Assembly (NCBI GenBank): GCA_944322345.1
Contig: CALUOO010000014.1
Span: forward strand, 1-64,000
DNA length: 64,000 nt
Reading direction: 5' to 3'
DNA from: an uncultured Bacteroides sp.
Lineage (GTDB): Bacteria > Bacteroidota > Bacteroidia > Bacteroidales > Bacteroidaceae
The position numbers were made by a program, and so were the translations under genes. Below the pieces are notes generated by a model. The model saw only the letters and a list, made by a program, of their open reading frames with translations. It searched no databases and was not told where the DNA came from. Below are positions 47,548 through 57,148 of this stretch, one piece after another; the stretch's first letter is position 1; each line of letters starts with the position of its first letter.

Positions 47548-50016
47548 ATGATGAACTTGTTACAGAAAATAACAGCAATAGGACTGTTGCAATTTTTGTG
47601 TATGCCTGTCAGCGTGTGTGCAACGGATACAGGGCAGGTAATCGAACTCAGCGACCGAACAGGGAAACTATCTTGTAAGATTGATTGTTCGGAAGGATGC
47701 AGTTTTCAGAACTTGAGTGTAAACGGACGTGATGTGTTGAGTCAACAGGGTATTTATACTTTTATCGTGACTTCGGAAGGGAACTTTTCCAGCCGGAAGT
47801 CAAATAAAACTCCGGACGTGAAGAAACGCGGGAAATCGTACCTTATTGATAATATCCAATATGGAGATGGAAATCTGATGGTTGATGAAGTTTGGACGCT
47901 GACTCCGAACGACAGCACCATTGTGTGGCGCATTGAACGTACCTATTCCAATGATGCCGTATTGGAGGATATGGGCTTCCCGATGTGGAACTTTGCCCGA
48001 ATGGATACATGGAAGGGAGGCATCTTGGACAACGGTGGCATGGTGTGGTGTAAATACTTGGATGGGGAGAACACAACGTATGCTGTCCATACTCCGGGAG
48101 TCACTTATTGGGAACCTATATTAGGAGATGCATTGTCTATATCGGTAGACAGAGATGGGGATGCCGTCTATACGGGAGCCGCTTACTCGCAGGAACCGCA
48201 AGGAGTCTTTTCATGCAGACAATATGTGGCTGATGTTCCGTTGAAGCAGCGTTATCATTTGAGTCGTTTCGTGAGAGGACACAAAGATGTGTTTGCTCCC
48301 TTCGAAGTAAAGAAAGGGACTGAAACAGTTACGGTCACGATTGCTTATAAGAACTACAACGATGTCTATTCGCGTGGTGATCTAAAAGAAATTGATGCAA
48401 ATACGGTACGTGAATTGCTGAATACAACAGCCCGTTATGGAGTGGTGGACAATGGGATCGTCGGAGGAAACGGTTGGACTACCAATTGGAAGTGTATGCA
48501 CGAACCTTTCTTCGGACGTATCGCATGGGCTGTGAACGATACCAACTATACGGCCAATTTGGCTTATTCTTTAGATCAGGAACGCGATTATGCGCTTCTG
48601 CCCGACGGACGGATGCTTTCACGCTGGCACGATGTGCAGGGCGATGAGATTCCCGGTACGTATGATAAAGAAACAGGATATTACGAGGCAATGTGGGGAT
48701 ATACTATCGATTCTCAACCCGGATACGTGTTGAATGTGTCAGACCTTTTTGCTTTGACTGGCGATGTAGAGTGGGTACGCTCTCATAAGGAGAGCTGCGA
48801 GAAGGTGCTTGAATGGCTGATTCGGCGTGACAGCAACGGGAATGGCATCTTCGAGATGAAGAACGGCCATATCCGAGAGGCGAAAGCAAGTGATTGGACG
48901 GACATTGTGTGGGCAAGTTTTGAAAATGCTTTTGTCAATGTGCAGATGTATGCAGCTCTTGTGGCGTGGGCGGATATAGAAGAGAGTGTATTGGGTGATT
49001 TGGAACATGCCAGTCGCTATCGGGCGATAGCCGACAGGTTGAAGCAGGCATACAACAAACCTGTGTCTGAGGGAGGCTTCTGGCATCCGGAAAAACATCA
49101 GTATGTCTATTGGCGTGATAATGATGGGGTGATTCATGGAGACAATTTGTTTACACCGGTCAATTTTGCTGCTATAGCATACGGTATTTGCGATGACGGG
49201 CAGCGGATTTCCCAGCTGCTGGATCAAATTGAGAAACGTATGAATCAGGAACAACTCTTCCATTGGCCACTATGCTTTGATTCTTTCCGGCGTGAAGAAG
49301 TAAGTGCAGGTAATTGGCCTTTCCCAAATTATGAAAACGGAGATATATTCCCTACTTGGGGATATTTGGGAGTAGGTGCTTATGCAAGGTATAAGCCGGA
49401 ACTGGCTGTTAAGTATATACAATTGTTGCTTAAGCAATATCAGAAGGATGGTCTTTCTTCTCAACGGTATAGCCGGATAAATCAACAAGGAGTTGGTAGT
49501 GATATTTTATCGGGAATATGTACAAGCATCACGGCTTTATATAGCGATGTTTACGGTGTTCGTCCTCACTGGAATTATCTGGAACTTAATCCGCGCATGA
49601 CTCCGGAGTTGGATGGGACTACGTTCCGCTATCCGTTGCGTGGAGTGGACTACTTGTTGCAGCTTTCTTCGGACGGTTATAGTGTATCATTCAACCATTG
49701 TAAGGTTGACAGTAAAGTTGCTGTCGGAGTAGCTCCTTCGGATAAGGGATTATTGCTTTATTGGAAAGGAGATATCAGCCCGATCCGGTTGGAGCAAAAA
49801 GGGAAGAGAATGATAAGTGTATCTGTTGATAAGAATACGGAAACGACATGTGAGTTCGCGCTGTCCCAAAAAGGTAAATACAAACTGTCATTGGATGAAG
49901 ACTATATGGTGACAATGAATGGTAAGCCGTTAACATTAGCTGGTGAGAACGGGCGATATACATGCTCGATAAATTCGAAGGGAAATACGGTAGTATCTAT
50001 AAAAAAGGTAAAATAA
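47548..50016 (+). CDS. Secreted six-hairpin glycosidase-like protein
   Basis: The 822 residues begin with a signal peptide (about 1-25). An N-terminal beta domain is followed by an (alpha/alpha)6-type region from about residue 290 (GNGWTTNWKCMHEPFFGRIAW, then SDWTDIVWASFENAFVNVQMY) and a C-terminal beta domain. The fold class resembles GH78/GH63/GH94-like six-hairpin enzymes, but I cannot assign a family. It shares the 79-bp upstream element with the GH78-like gene and should be co-expressed with it. It ends at a bidirectional terminator facing the GH106-like gene. Confidence 0.75.
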   Translation: MMNLLQKITAIGLLQFLCMPVSVCATDTGQVIELSDRTGKLSCKIDCSEGCSFQNLSVNGRDVLSQQGIYTFIVTSEGNFSSRKSNKTPDVKKRGKSYLIDNIQYGDGNLMVDEVWTLTPNDSTIVWRIERTYSNDAVLEDMGFPMWNFARMDTWKGGILDNGGMVWCKYLDGENTTYAVHTPGVTYWEPILGDALSISVDRDGDAVYTGAAYSQEPQGVFSCRQYVADVPLKQRYHLSRFVRGHKDVFAPFEVKKGTETVTVTIAYKNYNDVYSRGDLKEIDANTVRELLNTTARYGVVDNGIVGGNGWTTNWKCMHEPFFGRIAWAVNDTNYTANLAYSLDQERDYALLPDGRMLSRWHDVQGDEIPGTYDKETGYYEAMWGYTIDSQPGYVLNVSDLFALTGDVEWVRSHKESCEKVLEWLIRRDSNGNGIFEMKNGHIREAKASDWTDIVWASFENAFVNVQMYAALVAWADIEESVLGDLEHASRYRAIADRLKQAYNKPVSEGGFWHPEKHQYVYWRDNDGVIHGDNLFTPVNFAAIAYGICDDGQRISQLLDQIEKRMNQEQLFHWPLCFDSFRREEVSAGNWPFPNYENGDIFPTWGYLGVGAYARYKPELAVKYIQLLLKQYQKDGLSSQRYSRINQQGVGSDILSGICTSITALYSDVYGVRPHWNYLELNPRMTPELDGTTFRYPLRGVDYLLQLSSDGYSVSFNHCKVDSKVAVGVAPSDKGLLLYWKGDISPIRLEQKGKRMISVSVDKNTETTCEFALSQKGKYKLSLDEDYMVTMNGKPLTLAGENGRYTCSINSKGNTVVSIKKVK

Positions 50017-50036
50017 GTTTTTGGGATAAAAGGATT

Positions 50037-50077
50037 AAAGGACATACTCAATGATGGAAACTGAGTATGTCCTTTTT
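50037..50077. terminator. Bidirectional terminator between convergent genes
   Basis: AAAGGACATACTCA (50037-50050) pairs perfectly with TGAGTATGTCCTTT (50062-50075) around an 11-base loop. T-runs on the + side and A-rich sequence on the other side allow termination from both strands. Confidence 0.9.
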
Positions 50078-50113
50078 GTTTGACAATTTTTATTCTGACA
50101 AATAGGATGCAAG

Positions 50114-52330
50114 TTATAGCGAAAACAACTTTCTGTCGGAGATAAAGAAAGAGTGTTTCCCTTTTACAGCTATTGTGATAACCGTAACGGGGATGCCAGA
50201 CGGTGTCTGTTCGTACCGGTAGGTTGGTTCGAAATGGCTTCCCGTATGTGGATCGAGAGCAAGAGGCATGATTTTTCCACGCAGACGGATTTCCGTAGTA
50301 CAATCGTCGGGCCGCAGATTGGCGAAGTAGTAGAGGTCTGTTCCTTCTATCCGTTTGTGGATATATCTGAGTTCGTTGTCTGCGGAAAACGTGATGTCGG
50401 GCAGACGTTCCGATTCGTTCAATGCAGCAAGCAGTGTGGTGGAAGTGGGCTGCTGGATGAATACTGTTTTTCCTTCTTTCTTTCCGTTCCAGTCGAACAA
50501 TTGTCGGATGCCTTTTCCCACTTGCTCCGTTTTGCCGGGCTCTACGGCACGGACTGGAAGCTGCGAGGTGAAGATGACTGTTCCTCCCTGTGCCCTGAAT
50601 TTCTTGAGCTTTTGCACGTGCGACCACGCAATGGTTTTCATGCCGGGTACGATGACAATATCATATTGCTCTCTATTGATGTTGTTCTGCAACAGCAGCT
50701 TACCGTTCTTTACGGTGCACCTTTCGTCCATGACTTCCGGATGCAGGTAGGTGAAGTCGCGACAGAGGCTGTCGGTCAGTATGGCAGAAACCTGCGGATA
50801 GTCTGTGTGGGGAATATCGACACCGCCTTCGTAGAAACCTTTGGCTCCGTCCAAGTAGTGTTCCGCTTGCAGGCTTTGGATGGGATAGAGCATGGCGATA
50901 TCTGCCACATGTCCTCCATCCGGGCGTAGCAGATAGTTGAGGCGGGCAAGAAAACGGTTGAAGTCGGGAAGGGCTTGGTTGTAGAGAGGATTACGGTACG
51001 ACAGTTCGGGCAGGAAGGTGACGTTCTGATCGTTATACCATACGGCGTGTGGAATCAGTCGGTTGATTCCTTTGGTGTATTGGTCCATAGCGATGGAGTA
51101 GAGCTGGTCGACAGGGATATTGCCCATTGCGCCGTAGGTTTCGGACATCACCTGTGTCTTGTCCCAATTGTAGGCTGCTGACGAGACCACTTTATAGAAC
51201 AGTTCCGTAGGTCGTCCTCCTCCGATTTTGTCGATACCTGGAATCTGCTGGTATTTCATACTCAGCATCAGGTCGCCCGATACGCTGACCGGATTGGCAA
51301 TCTCTTCTTGGTCCTGATGTCCGGTAGCCTCGATGCGGTGTTTTTCCGCCCATTCGGCTATACCTTTCATGAATCCTTCGGAATAGAGTTTGCTGCGGAA
51401 TCCGAACAGATAGTTGCGTGCCGATGCTGTCTCCTCGCCGATATCCTGCCAAAGGGAAGGGTAAAGGAGTTCGGGCGAGAAGCCGTATTCTTTCTTGAAC
51501 CGTTCGTTGAAGTCGGGTGTCCACATTCGCCCCTGTGCCCTGTACATGGTCGGTTCGTCGAAAAACGTCTCGGTGATGACACTGCCGAATGCACTGCCGA
51601 AGCGGTCGGCATATCGTTGGTGTACCTCCTGTGTGAACAGGCTGACGGCTTTCGGATTCAGATAGTCTACATTCGGGTCTCCGTCTTTTACGCAGATAAA
51701 GCAGAGCACTTTCCACTTGCCCGACGGGACATTCCACGAGAGGATATCGTTTCGATTGATGAACTTCCGTAGCGAAATGATTTTCTTTGTTTCCTGCTCC
51801 ATACCTACCACAGCCATCAGTTTCCCTTCTGGCAACCGTGAGACAAATTGTGTCCCACTTTTGACGTCATATTCTTTCTTGTCCAGCCGATGGACAGTGG
51901 CATCGGGATATTTGTCCATAAACCGTGGTGTGCCGTCTCCGTTGATAGCTCCCATGCTTCCGCTTGGAAAGCCGTATTCGTCGTAGACGGACATTTGGGC
52001 ACCTTCTTTCCGTGCCTCTTCAATGATGGCACCATATAGGTTTATATACTCTTCCGACAGATATTCGGGGGCAAATTCACCTCCGAAAGGAAGGATGGCA
52101 CATCCCCCATACCCGTCCCGGTGAATCATCTGCCGGAATTGCTCGAGCGCTTTCTCCCGCTCCACGGTGGCGTTGTTCCAGAACCATAGCGGAACGGGGC
52201 GATATTCCATTGGGGGAGTCTGAAATTCTGACAGGCTACGTTGTGCCTGTATGCCAGTAACTCCCAGCAGACAGGCTATGATTCCTGTGCCAATTCTTTT
52301 TATTGTTGGTTTGTGCATTGCTATTTTCAT
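50114..52330 (-). CDS. Secreted GH106-like glycoside hydrolase
   Basis: The 738 residues start with a signal peptide (about 8-30). Family features are PLWFWNN at 47-53, GYGGCAILPFGGEFAPEYLSE, YDEYGFPSGSMG at 116-127 and FFDEPTMYR in the catalytic barrel. GH106 enzymes are alpha-L-rhamnosidases, though this protein is shorter than the longest members and the activity is unproven. The ATG overlaps the stop of the GH99-like gene in an ATGA junction, so the two are translated together. Confidence 0.8.
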   Translation of the reverse strand: MKIAMHKPTIKRIGTGIIACLLGVTGIQAQRSLSEFQTPPMEYRPVPLWFWNNATVEREKALEQFRQMIHRDGYGGCAILPFGGEFAPEYLSEEYINLYGAIIEEARKEGAQMSVYDEYGFPSGSMGAINGDGTPRFMDKYPDATVHRLDKKEYDVKSGTQFVSRLPEGKLMAVVGMEQETKKIISLRKFINRNDILSWNVPSGKWKVLCFICVKDGDPNVDYLNPKAVSLFTQEVHQRYADRFGSAFGSVITETFFDEPTMYRAQGRMWTPDFNERFKKEYGFSPELLYPSLWQDIGEETASARNYLFGFRSKLYSEGFMKGIAEWAEKHRIEATGHQDQEEIANPVSVSGDLMLSMKYQQIPGIDKIGGGRPTELFYKVVSSAAYNWDKTQVMSETYGAMGNIPVDQLYSIAMDQYTKGINRLIPHAVWYNDQNVTFLPELSYRNPLYNQALPDFNRFLARLNYLLRPDGGHVADIAMLYPIQSLQAEHYLDGAKGFYEGGVDIPHTDYPQVSAILTDSLCRDFTYLHPEVMDERCTVKNGKLLLQNNINREQYDIVIVPGMKTIAWSHVQKLKKFRAQGGTVIFTSQLPVRAVEPGKTEQVGKGIRQLFDWNGKKEGKTVFIQQPTSTTLLAALNESERLPDITFSADNELRYIHKRIEGTDLYYFANLRPDDCTTEIRLRGKIMPLALDPHTGSHFEPTYRYEQTPSGIPVTVITIAVKGKHSFFISDRKLFSL

Positions 52331-53511
52331 TTTGTCTCGGTGAAAACTCGTTTAACAGCTTCCAGATAGCCGTATCCGAAAACGTTACATGGTTGCAAAT
52401 AGCTGGTTTCTGTCCACTCGTTCCAACTGTTGATGGTGATTAACGGTGCCTGATCGGGGTGCTTGTCCACATAGTTACGGGCTTTGAGCAGTGCTTTCTC
52501 AAATTCTTCGGGAGTATTGTTTCTGACCACCGCACTCTGTCCTGTACGCGGACTGTTGTCCCATCCCACACTAACATGCGGATAGTAAGTGCAGTCGAAT
52601 GTAGAATCAATGCGATACCACTCTTTTTCAGCTCTGTCGACTATATTGGTATATTCATCGTTTACATTAGTGAAGTGAGCAAACTGATAGTGGGTAGCGC
52701 TGGTAAATCCCAATGTCTTGACAAACTCATTTTCTGGGCTTTCGGCCTTTCCTGCATCAAATCCACTGTAGTTCAAGTTGATTCCCCACATGGTAATCTG
52801 GAGTTCCAGTCCGGGAAATCCCGCTTTCTTGACCTCTTTCTTGAACCAGTTGAGAGCGTCAACTGTCTCTTCGATGCCTCCCAGCCCTGTAATTAGCTGC
52901 GGAATGTCATAAATCATGAAAACAGGCTTACCGTCTATTTTATAATATTGTGGATGCTTGAAGTATTTCTCTATGTTCCGTTTACATATTTTCTCAAACT
53001 CCTGGCGGTCTACTTTACCTGTCCAAATTACATTGTTCTCATTCACGCGTGCCAGCCGGGTGTCCCAAAGATTCAGTACATCGTGGTTGGCCCACATTAG
53101 ATAGAATTTCATCTTATCTACATTAGCGGCTTTCAGGAATCCGTTGTCCAGCGTTGTCTCCATAAATGGCCGTCCGTCGAACCAGTACCAGTCGAAGATG
53201 AATACATTGACTCCGTGTCGTGTAGCTTGGTCTATCTCCATTTCCATAACCGACGGATCGGCCTCGTTGATATATCCCCACAACGGCTTACGGTTCCAAT
53301 AATGACCGGGATAACGTTGCTGCATGGTCATGACCGTTTCCCATTCTCCGATTCCCATCGGCCAAAAAGGACGCAATCGCGGATCGTCCGAAGCATAGGC
53401 AGGATAGAGGAAAGCAGCTACATCATACTTAAATGGTTTTTCCTGCCCGTGTATACTAAAAAACGGGCAATTTAAAAAGAGCATAAATGCTAAGATTAAA
53501 TGTCGATACAT
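52327..53511 (-). CDS. Secreted GH99-like (WbsX-type) glycan-active protein
   Basis: The 394 residues begin with a signal peptide (about 1-22). Family features include AAFLYPAYASDD, LWGYINEADPSVMEMEIDQATRHGVNVFIFDWYWFDG (read in parts), and WNEWTE at 363-368. This is the WbsX/GH99-like TIM-barrel family often found in PULs and O-antigen loci; members studied act on alpha-mannosides, but substrates vary. It is first in a two-gene operon with the GH106-like gene. Two 12-bp direct repeats lie upstream. Confidence 0.85.
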   Translation of the reverse strand: MYRHLILAFMLFLNCPFFSIHGQEKPFKYDVAAFLYPAYASDDPRLRPFWPMGIGEWETVMTMQQRYPGHYWNRKPLWGYINEADPSVMEMEIDQATRHGVNVFIFDWYWFDGRPFMETTLDNGFLKAANVDKMKFYLMWANHDVLNLWDTRLARVNENNVIWTGKVDRQEFEKICKRNIEKYFKHPQYYKIDGKPVFMIYDIPQLITGLGGIEETVDALNWFKKEVKKAGFPGLELQITMWGINLNYSGFDAGKAESPENEFVKTLGFTSATHYQFAHFTNVNDEYTNIVDRAEKEWYRIDSTFDCTYYPHVSVGWDNSPRTGQSAVVRNNTPEEFEKALLKARNYVDKHPDQAPLITINSWNEWTETSYLQPCNVFGYGYLEAVKRVFTETK

Positions 53512-53944
53512 AAGGAATAAGTTTATAAGTTATAAGATTAATGCAAAGAACGGTCATTCTGCGGAAATAAGGCGTTTGTTTTTTGGCACAAATAGTTTGT
53601 TTTTTGATTGTTTTGGTGAAAAAGTGGCATTAACTTCATTTATCTGTATTCTGCGAACATAGGAAATAGCATGTTGAATAAAAAAAGATACTACTACGTG
53701 ATCGTGCTGATAGTATTGAATGGATGCTAAGATGGATGACCTTTGATATGTAAATGCTCGTATTAACATTAGTATTATATCTAATAAAAACTAAAAATAG
53801 ATTGCGGATTGAAATGTCATTTTGTCTATGTTTTGAATCAAATAATCAATGAAGCACTATATTCCAATTTCTATTTTTGTAACAGGTTAATTGTATACAA
53901 TGAATAAATCCTTAATCTAATTTAATCTAATAATCTAAAGTGAT
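53512..53944. promoter_or_regulatory. Divergent intergenic region of the PUL
   Basis: On the left side GTTTGTTTTTTG occurs at 53574-53585 and again at 53595-53606, a direct repeat with a 21-base period, placed to act as operator for the leftward GH99-like gene. On the right, TATTTTTG at 53872-53879 is an exact TAnnTTTG -7 element for susC, giving a leader of about 60 bases. I see no gene, riboswitch or sigma/anti-sigma pair here. Confidence 0.6.
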
Positions 53945-56900
53945 ATGGACATTTTTATCTTTAAATGGTTCAATAGAAGAGGTTGGATATTTGTATTATC
54001 CATTTTTCTTACATTGAATGTCTTTGCGCTGCACGAAAATGAAGATGTGCATCAGAACAAGGTTCAACTTACAGGACAGGTTCTTGACCAGGCAGGACCA
54101 CTTCCTGGAGTGAATGTATCTGTAAAGGATAGTGAGATTGGAGTAATTACAGATGTGGATGGAAACTTTGTGATTGCGGTTACGGATCCGGATCATTGCA
54201 CGTTGGTTTTCCAATACATGGGTTATGAGAGACAAGAAGTACTAGTGGGCGATCGTAGGGTGTTTCGGATTACATTGAAAGAATCTACCCAGGCTATTGA
54301 AGAAGTTACGATTGTTGCATTCGGTAAACAGAAAAAGGAGAGTGTTGTAGGTTCTATAACGACTATTAGTCCGAAGGAACTGAAGCGTCCTACCAGTAAC
54401 TTGACACAGACATTGGCAGGTAATATTGCCGGTATTATCGGTTATCAGACCAGTGGTGAACCGGGTAAGGATAATGCAAATTTCTTTGTACGAGGTGTTA
54501 CTTCGTTCGCTCGGGATGCGAGTAACCCATTAATACTTATTGATGGTATAGAGTTGACTGCTACGGACCTTGCCCGTCTGCAGCCTGATGATATACAGAG
54601 CTTTTCTGTAATGAAGGATGCAACGGCAACTGCGTTGTATGGAGCACGTGGAGCAAATGGAGTAATTTTAGTAACAACCAAAGAAGGAAAGGTGGGACCT
54701 GCTAAAATTGATGTTCGTGTAGAAAATTCGTTCTCAATGCCGACCAAAGATATAGAAATTGCCGACCCGATAACTTACATGAAAATGTATAACGAAGCTA
54801 TACAGACCCGTTATCGGGGAGGATCATCGAGTGCATTGGAAACTATCTATTCACAGGAAAAAATTGATAATACTATAGCTGGTGTTGACCCGATTTATTA
54901 CCCTTGTATAGATTGGCAGAACGCATTGTTGAGAGATGTTACAACGACGCAACGTGCAAATTTAAGTGTCAGTGGTGGAGGAGGTGTAGCACGTTATTAT
55001 GTTTCGGCCTCTGTTAATCATGACAATGGTATGTTTAAGGTCGATAGGCGGAACAATTTTAACAACAATATCAACAATAATTCATACACACTCCGTTCGA
55101 ATGTGAATATTGACTTGACAAAAACAACCGAATTTATAGTCAGATTGAGCGGAGTGTTTGACGATTACAGTGGTCCGGTCAATGGTGGGGCGGACTTGTA
55201 TAATCAAATATTACATGCCAATCCGGTATTGTTTCAACCTTATTATGAGCCGGATGAGGAACATCGCTTTGTCAAGCATACCATGTTTGGGAATGCAGAC
55301 CAGGGACAGTATAATAATCCGTATGCTCGGATGGTAAGTGGCTATAAGGACCTTTCTCGTTCACAGATGCAGGCTACAGTAGAACTTCATCAAGATTTCG
55401 GATTTCTGACTCCAGGGCTGTCGGGACGTGCCATGTTCAATGTTTCTCGTGAATCACAGTTCTCTGTCTCTCGTGCATTTACACCATTTTACTATAAAAC
55501 AACCTTACGTAATTCACAAACCGGAGCGTATGGATATGAACTGATTAATGAGAATGGTACGGAGTATTTAGGATATAGTGAGGGTGATAAAGTAACCCAG
55601 TCCACCTATTATTTTGAAGGTGCACTCAACTATAACCGTACGTTTGCAGAGAAGCATGGGGTCAGCGGAATGCTTGTTTTTACCGCACGGAACATGTTGC
55701 AGGCAAATACTGGAAGCCTCCAGCTCTCTCTCCCTCATCGGAATGTAAGTCTTTCCGGTCGTGCTACTTATTCGTGGAGTAACCGCTATTTCGGTGAGTT
55801 TAACTTTGGTTACAATGCTTCCGAACGTTTTCATAAGAGTCATCGGTGGGGATTCTTCCCGTCGGTTGGCGGTGCGTGGATGGTATCAAATGAAAAGTTT
55901 TGGGAATCGTTGAAGCCTGTATTCTCGAAGCTGAAACTGCGTTATTCGTGGGGAAAGGTAGGTAATGACCAGATAGGTTCGGCAAGTGACCGTTTCTTTT
56001 ATCTTTCTGAAGTAAACATGAATGAAGGGGAAAGAAGTGCTACATTTGGTGAAAATATGAATGTTGCTTATGGTGGTATTTATATCAATCGTTTTGCAAA
56101 TCCGGAGATTGGTTGGGAAGTCTCTACCAAGAATAATTATGCAATTGAACTGGGGTTCTTTGAAGATAAGTTGAATATTATTGCAGAGTATTTTACAGAA
56201 TATCGCGACCATATCTTGATGGATAGAGCTTCTGTTCCGTCAACCATGGGTTTGCCTGCTAAATCAAATCATGCAAATATACCTAAGGCCAATTTAGGTG
56301 CTGCTTCCGGTCGTGGTGTAGACATTAGTTTGGAGTATCAGCAGTCGTTTAATAAGGATTTTTGGGCATCGGCACGTGCCAACTATACATTTGCCCGTTC
56401 CAAGTATGAAGTTTACGAAGAACCGGCTTATAAGTATGAATGGTTGTACAGAACAGGAAGATATGTGAATCAGCGGTATGGCTATATTGCGGAACGGTTG
56501 TTTGCCGATGATGAAGAGGTGGCTAATTCACCTCGTCAGGAATTAGGAAATGAACCTGTACGTGGTGGTGATATCAAATATACCGATATTAATCGGGATG
56601 GTGTAATCAATTCAGATGATATTGTTCCTTTTGAAAGTACTTCCATTCCGGAAGTGGTATATGGGTTCGGTTTTTCAATCGGTTATAAGAATTTTGACCT
56701 TTCAGCTTTCTTCCAAGGACAGACGAATGTAGCATTCAATATCGATGCTACTAACACTACTCCATTTAATGGAGAAACTCAATTGCTTCAGGCGTATGCA
56801 GACAGTCATTGGTCGGAAGACAATCAGAATATGTACGCATTGTATCCTCGTTTGAGTGCATTTGCTCATCCAAATAATGTAGTAGGCTCTACATGGTGGG

Positions 56901-57133
56901 AGCGGGACGGTACTTTTCTACGTTTGAAAACGTTGGAATTTGGATATACCTTGCCTGAAAAACTTGGTTTGCGGAATAAACTGCGGATTGCCAACTGCCG
57001 CTTCTATGTGAATGGCATGAATCTGTTGTTATTCAGTAAATTCAAACTTTGGGATGTAGAGATGGGCGGTAGTGGTATTGGTTATCCTTTGCAGCGGGTA
57101 TTCAATGTCGGATTAAACATTACTTTTAATTAA
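53945..57133 (+). CDS. SusC-like TonB-dependent outer-membrane transporter
   Basis: The 1062 residues start with a signal peptide (about 12-30). A carboxypeptidase-regulatory-like domain follows at about 40-115 (LTGQVLDQAGPLPGVNVSVKD), then the plug domain (NFFVRGVTSFARDASNPLILIDGIE; ALYGARGANGVILVTTKEG) and a 22-strand type barrel. No N-terminal STN signalling domain is present, so control by an anti-sigma factor is unlikely. It pairs with the SusD gene 15 bases downstream and imports an oligosaccharide across the outer membrane. Confidence 0.96.
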   Translation: MDIFIFKWFNRRGWIFVLSIFLTLNVFALHENEDVHQNKVQLTGQVLDQAGPLPGVNVSVKDSEIGVITDVDGNFVIAVTDPDHCTLVFQYMGYERQEVLVGDRRVFRITLKESTQAIEEVTIVAFGKQKKESVVGSITTISPKELKRPTSNLTQTLAGNIAGIIGYQTSGEPGKDNANFFVRGVTSFARDASNPLILIDGIELTATDLARLQPDDIQSFSVMKDATATALYGARGANGVILVTTKEGKVGPAKIDVRVENSFSMPTKDIEIADPITYMKMYNEAIQTRYRGGSSSALETIYSQEKIDNTIAGVDPIYYPCIDWQNALLRDVTTTQRANLSVSGGGGVARYYVSASVNHDNGMFKVDRRNNFNNNINNNSYTLRSNVNIDLTKTTEFIVRLSGVFDDYSGPVNGGADLYNQILHANPVLFQPYYEPDEEHRFVKHTMFGNADQGQYNNPYARMVSGYKDLSRSQMQATVELHQDFGFLTPGLSGRAMFNVSRESQFSVSRAFTPFYYKTTLRNSQTGAYGYELINENGTEYLGYSEGDKVTQSTYYFEGALNYNRTFAEKHGVSGMLVFTARNMLQANTGSLQLSLPHRNVSLSGRATYSWSNRYFGEFNFGYNASERFHKSHRWGFFPSVGGAWMVSNEKFWESLKPVFSKLKLRYSWGKVGNDQIGSASDRFFYLSEVNMNEGERSATFGENMNVAYGGIYINRFANPEIGWEVSTKNNYAIELGFFEDKLNIIAEYFTEYRDHILMDRASVPSTMGLPAKSNHANIPKANLGAASGRGVDISLEYQQSFNKDFWASARANYTFARSKYEVYEEPAYKYEWLYRTGRYVNQRYGYIAERLFADDEEVANSPRQELGNEPVRGGDIKYTDINRDGVINSDDIVPFESTSIPEVVYGFGFSIGYKNFDLSAFFQGQTNVAFNIDATNTTPFNGETQLLQAYADSHWSEDNQNMYALYPRLSAFAHPNNVVGSTWWERDGTFLRLKTLEFGYTLPEKLGLRNKLRIANCRFYVNGMNLLLFSKFKLWDVEMGGSGIGYPLQRVFNVGLNITFN

Positions 57134-57148
57134 TTCTGAAGAACGATT

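Noticed and set aside
50153-50929. A 258-codon open frame antisense to the GH106-like gene
   Set aside because: The opposite strand encodes a clear glycosidase; this translation has no recognisable features.
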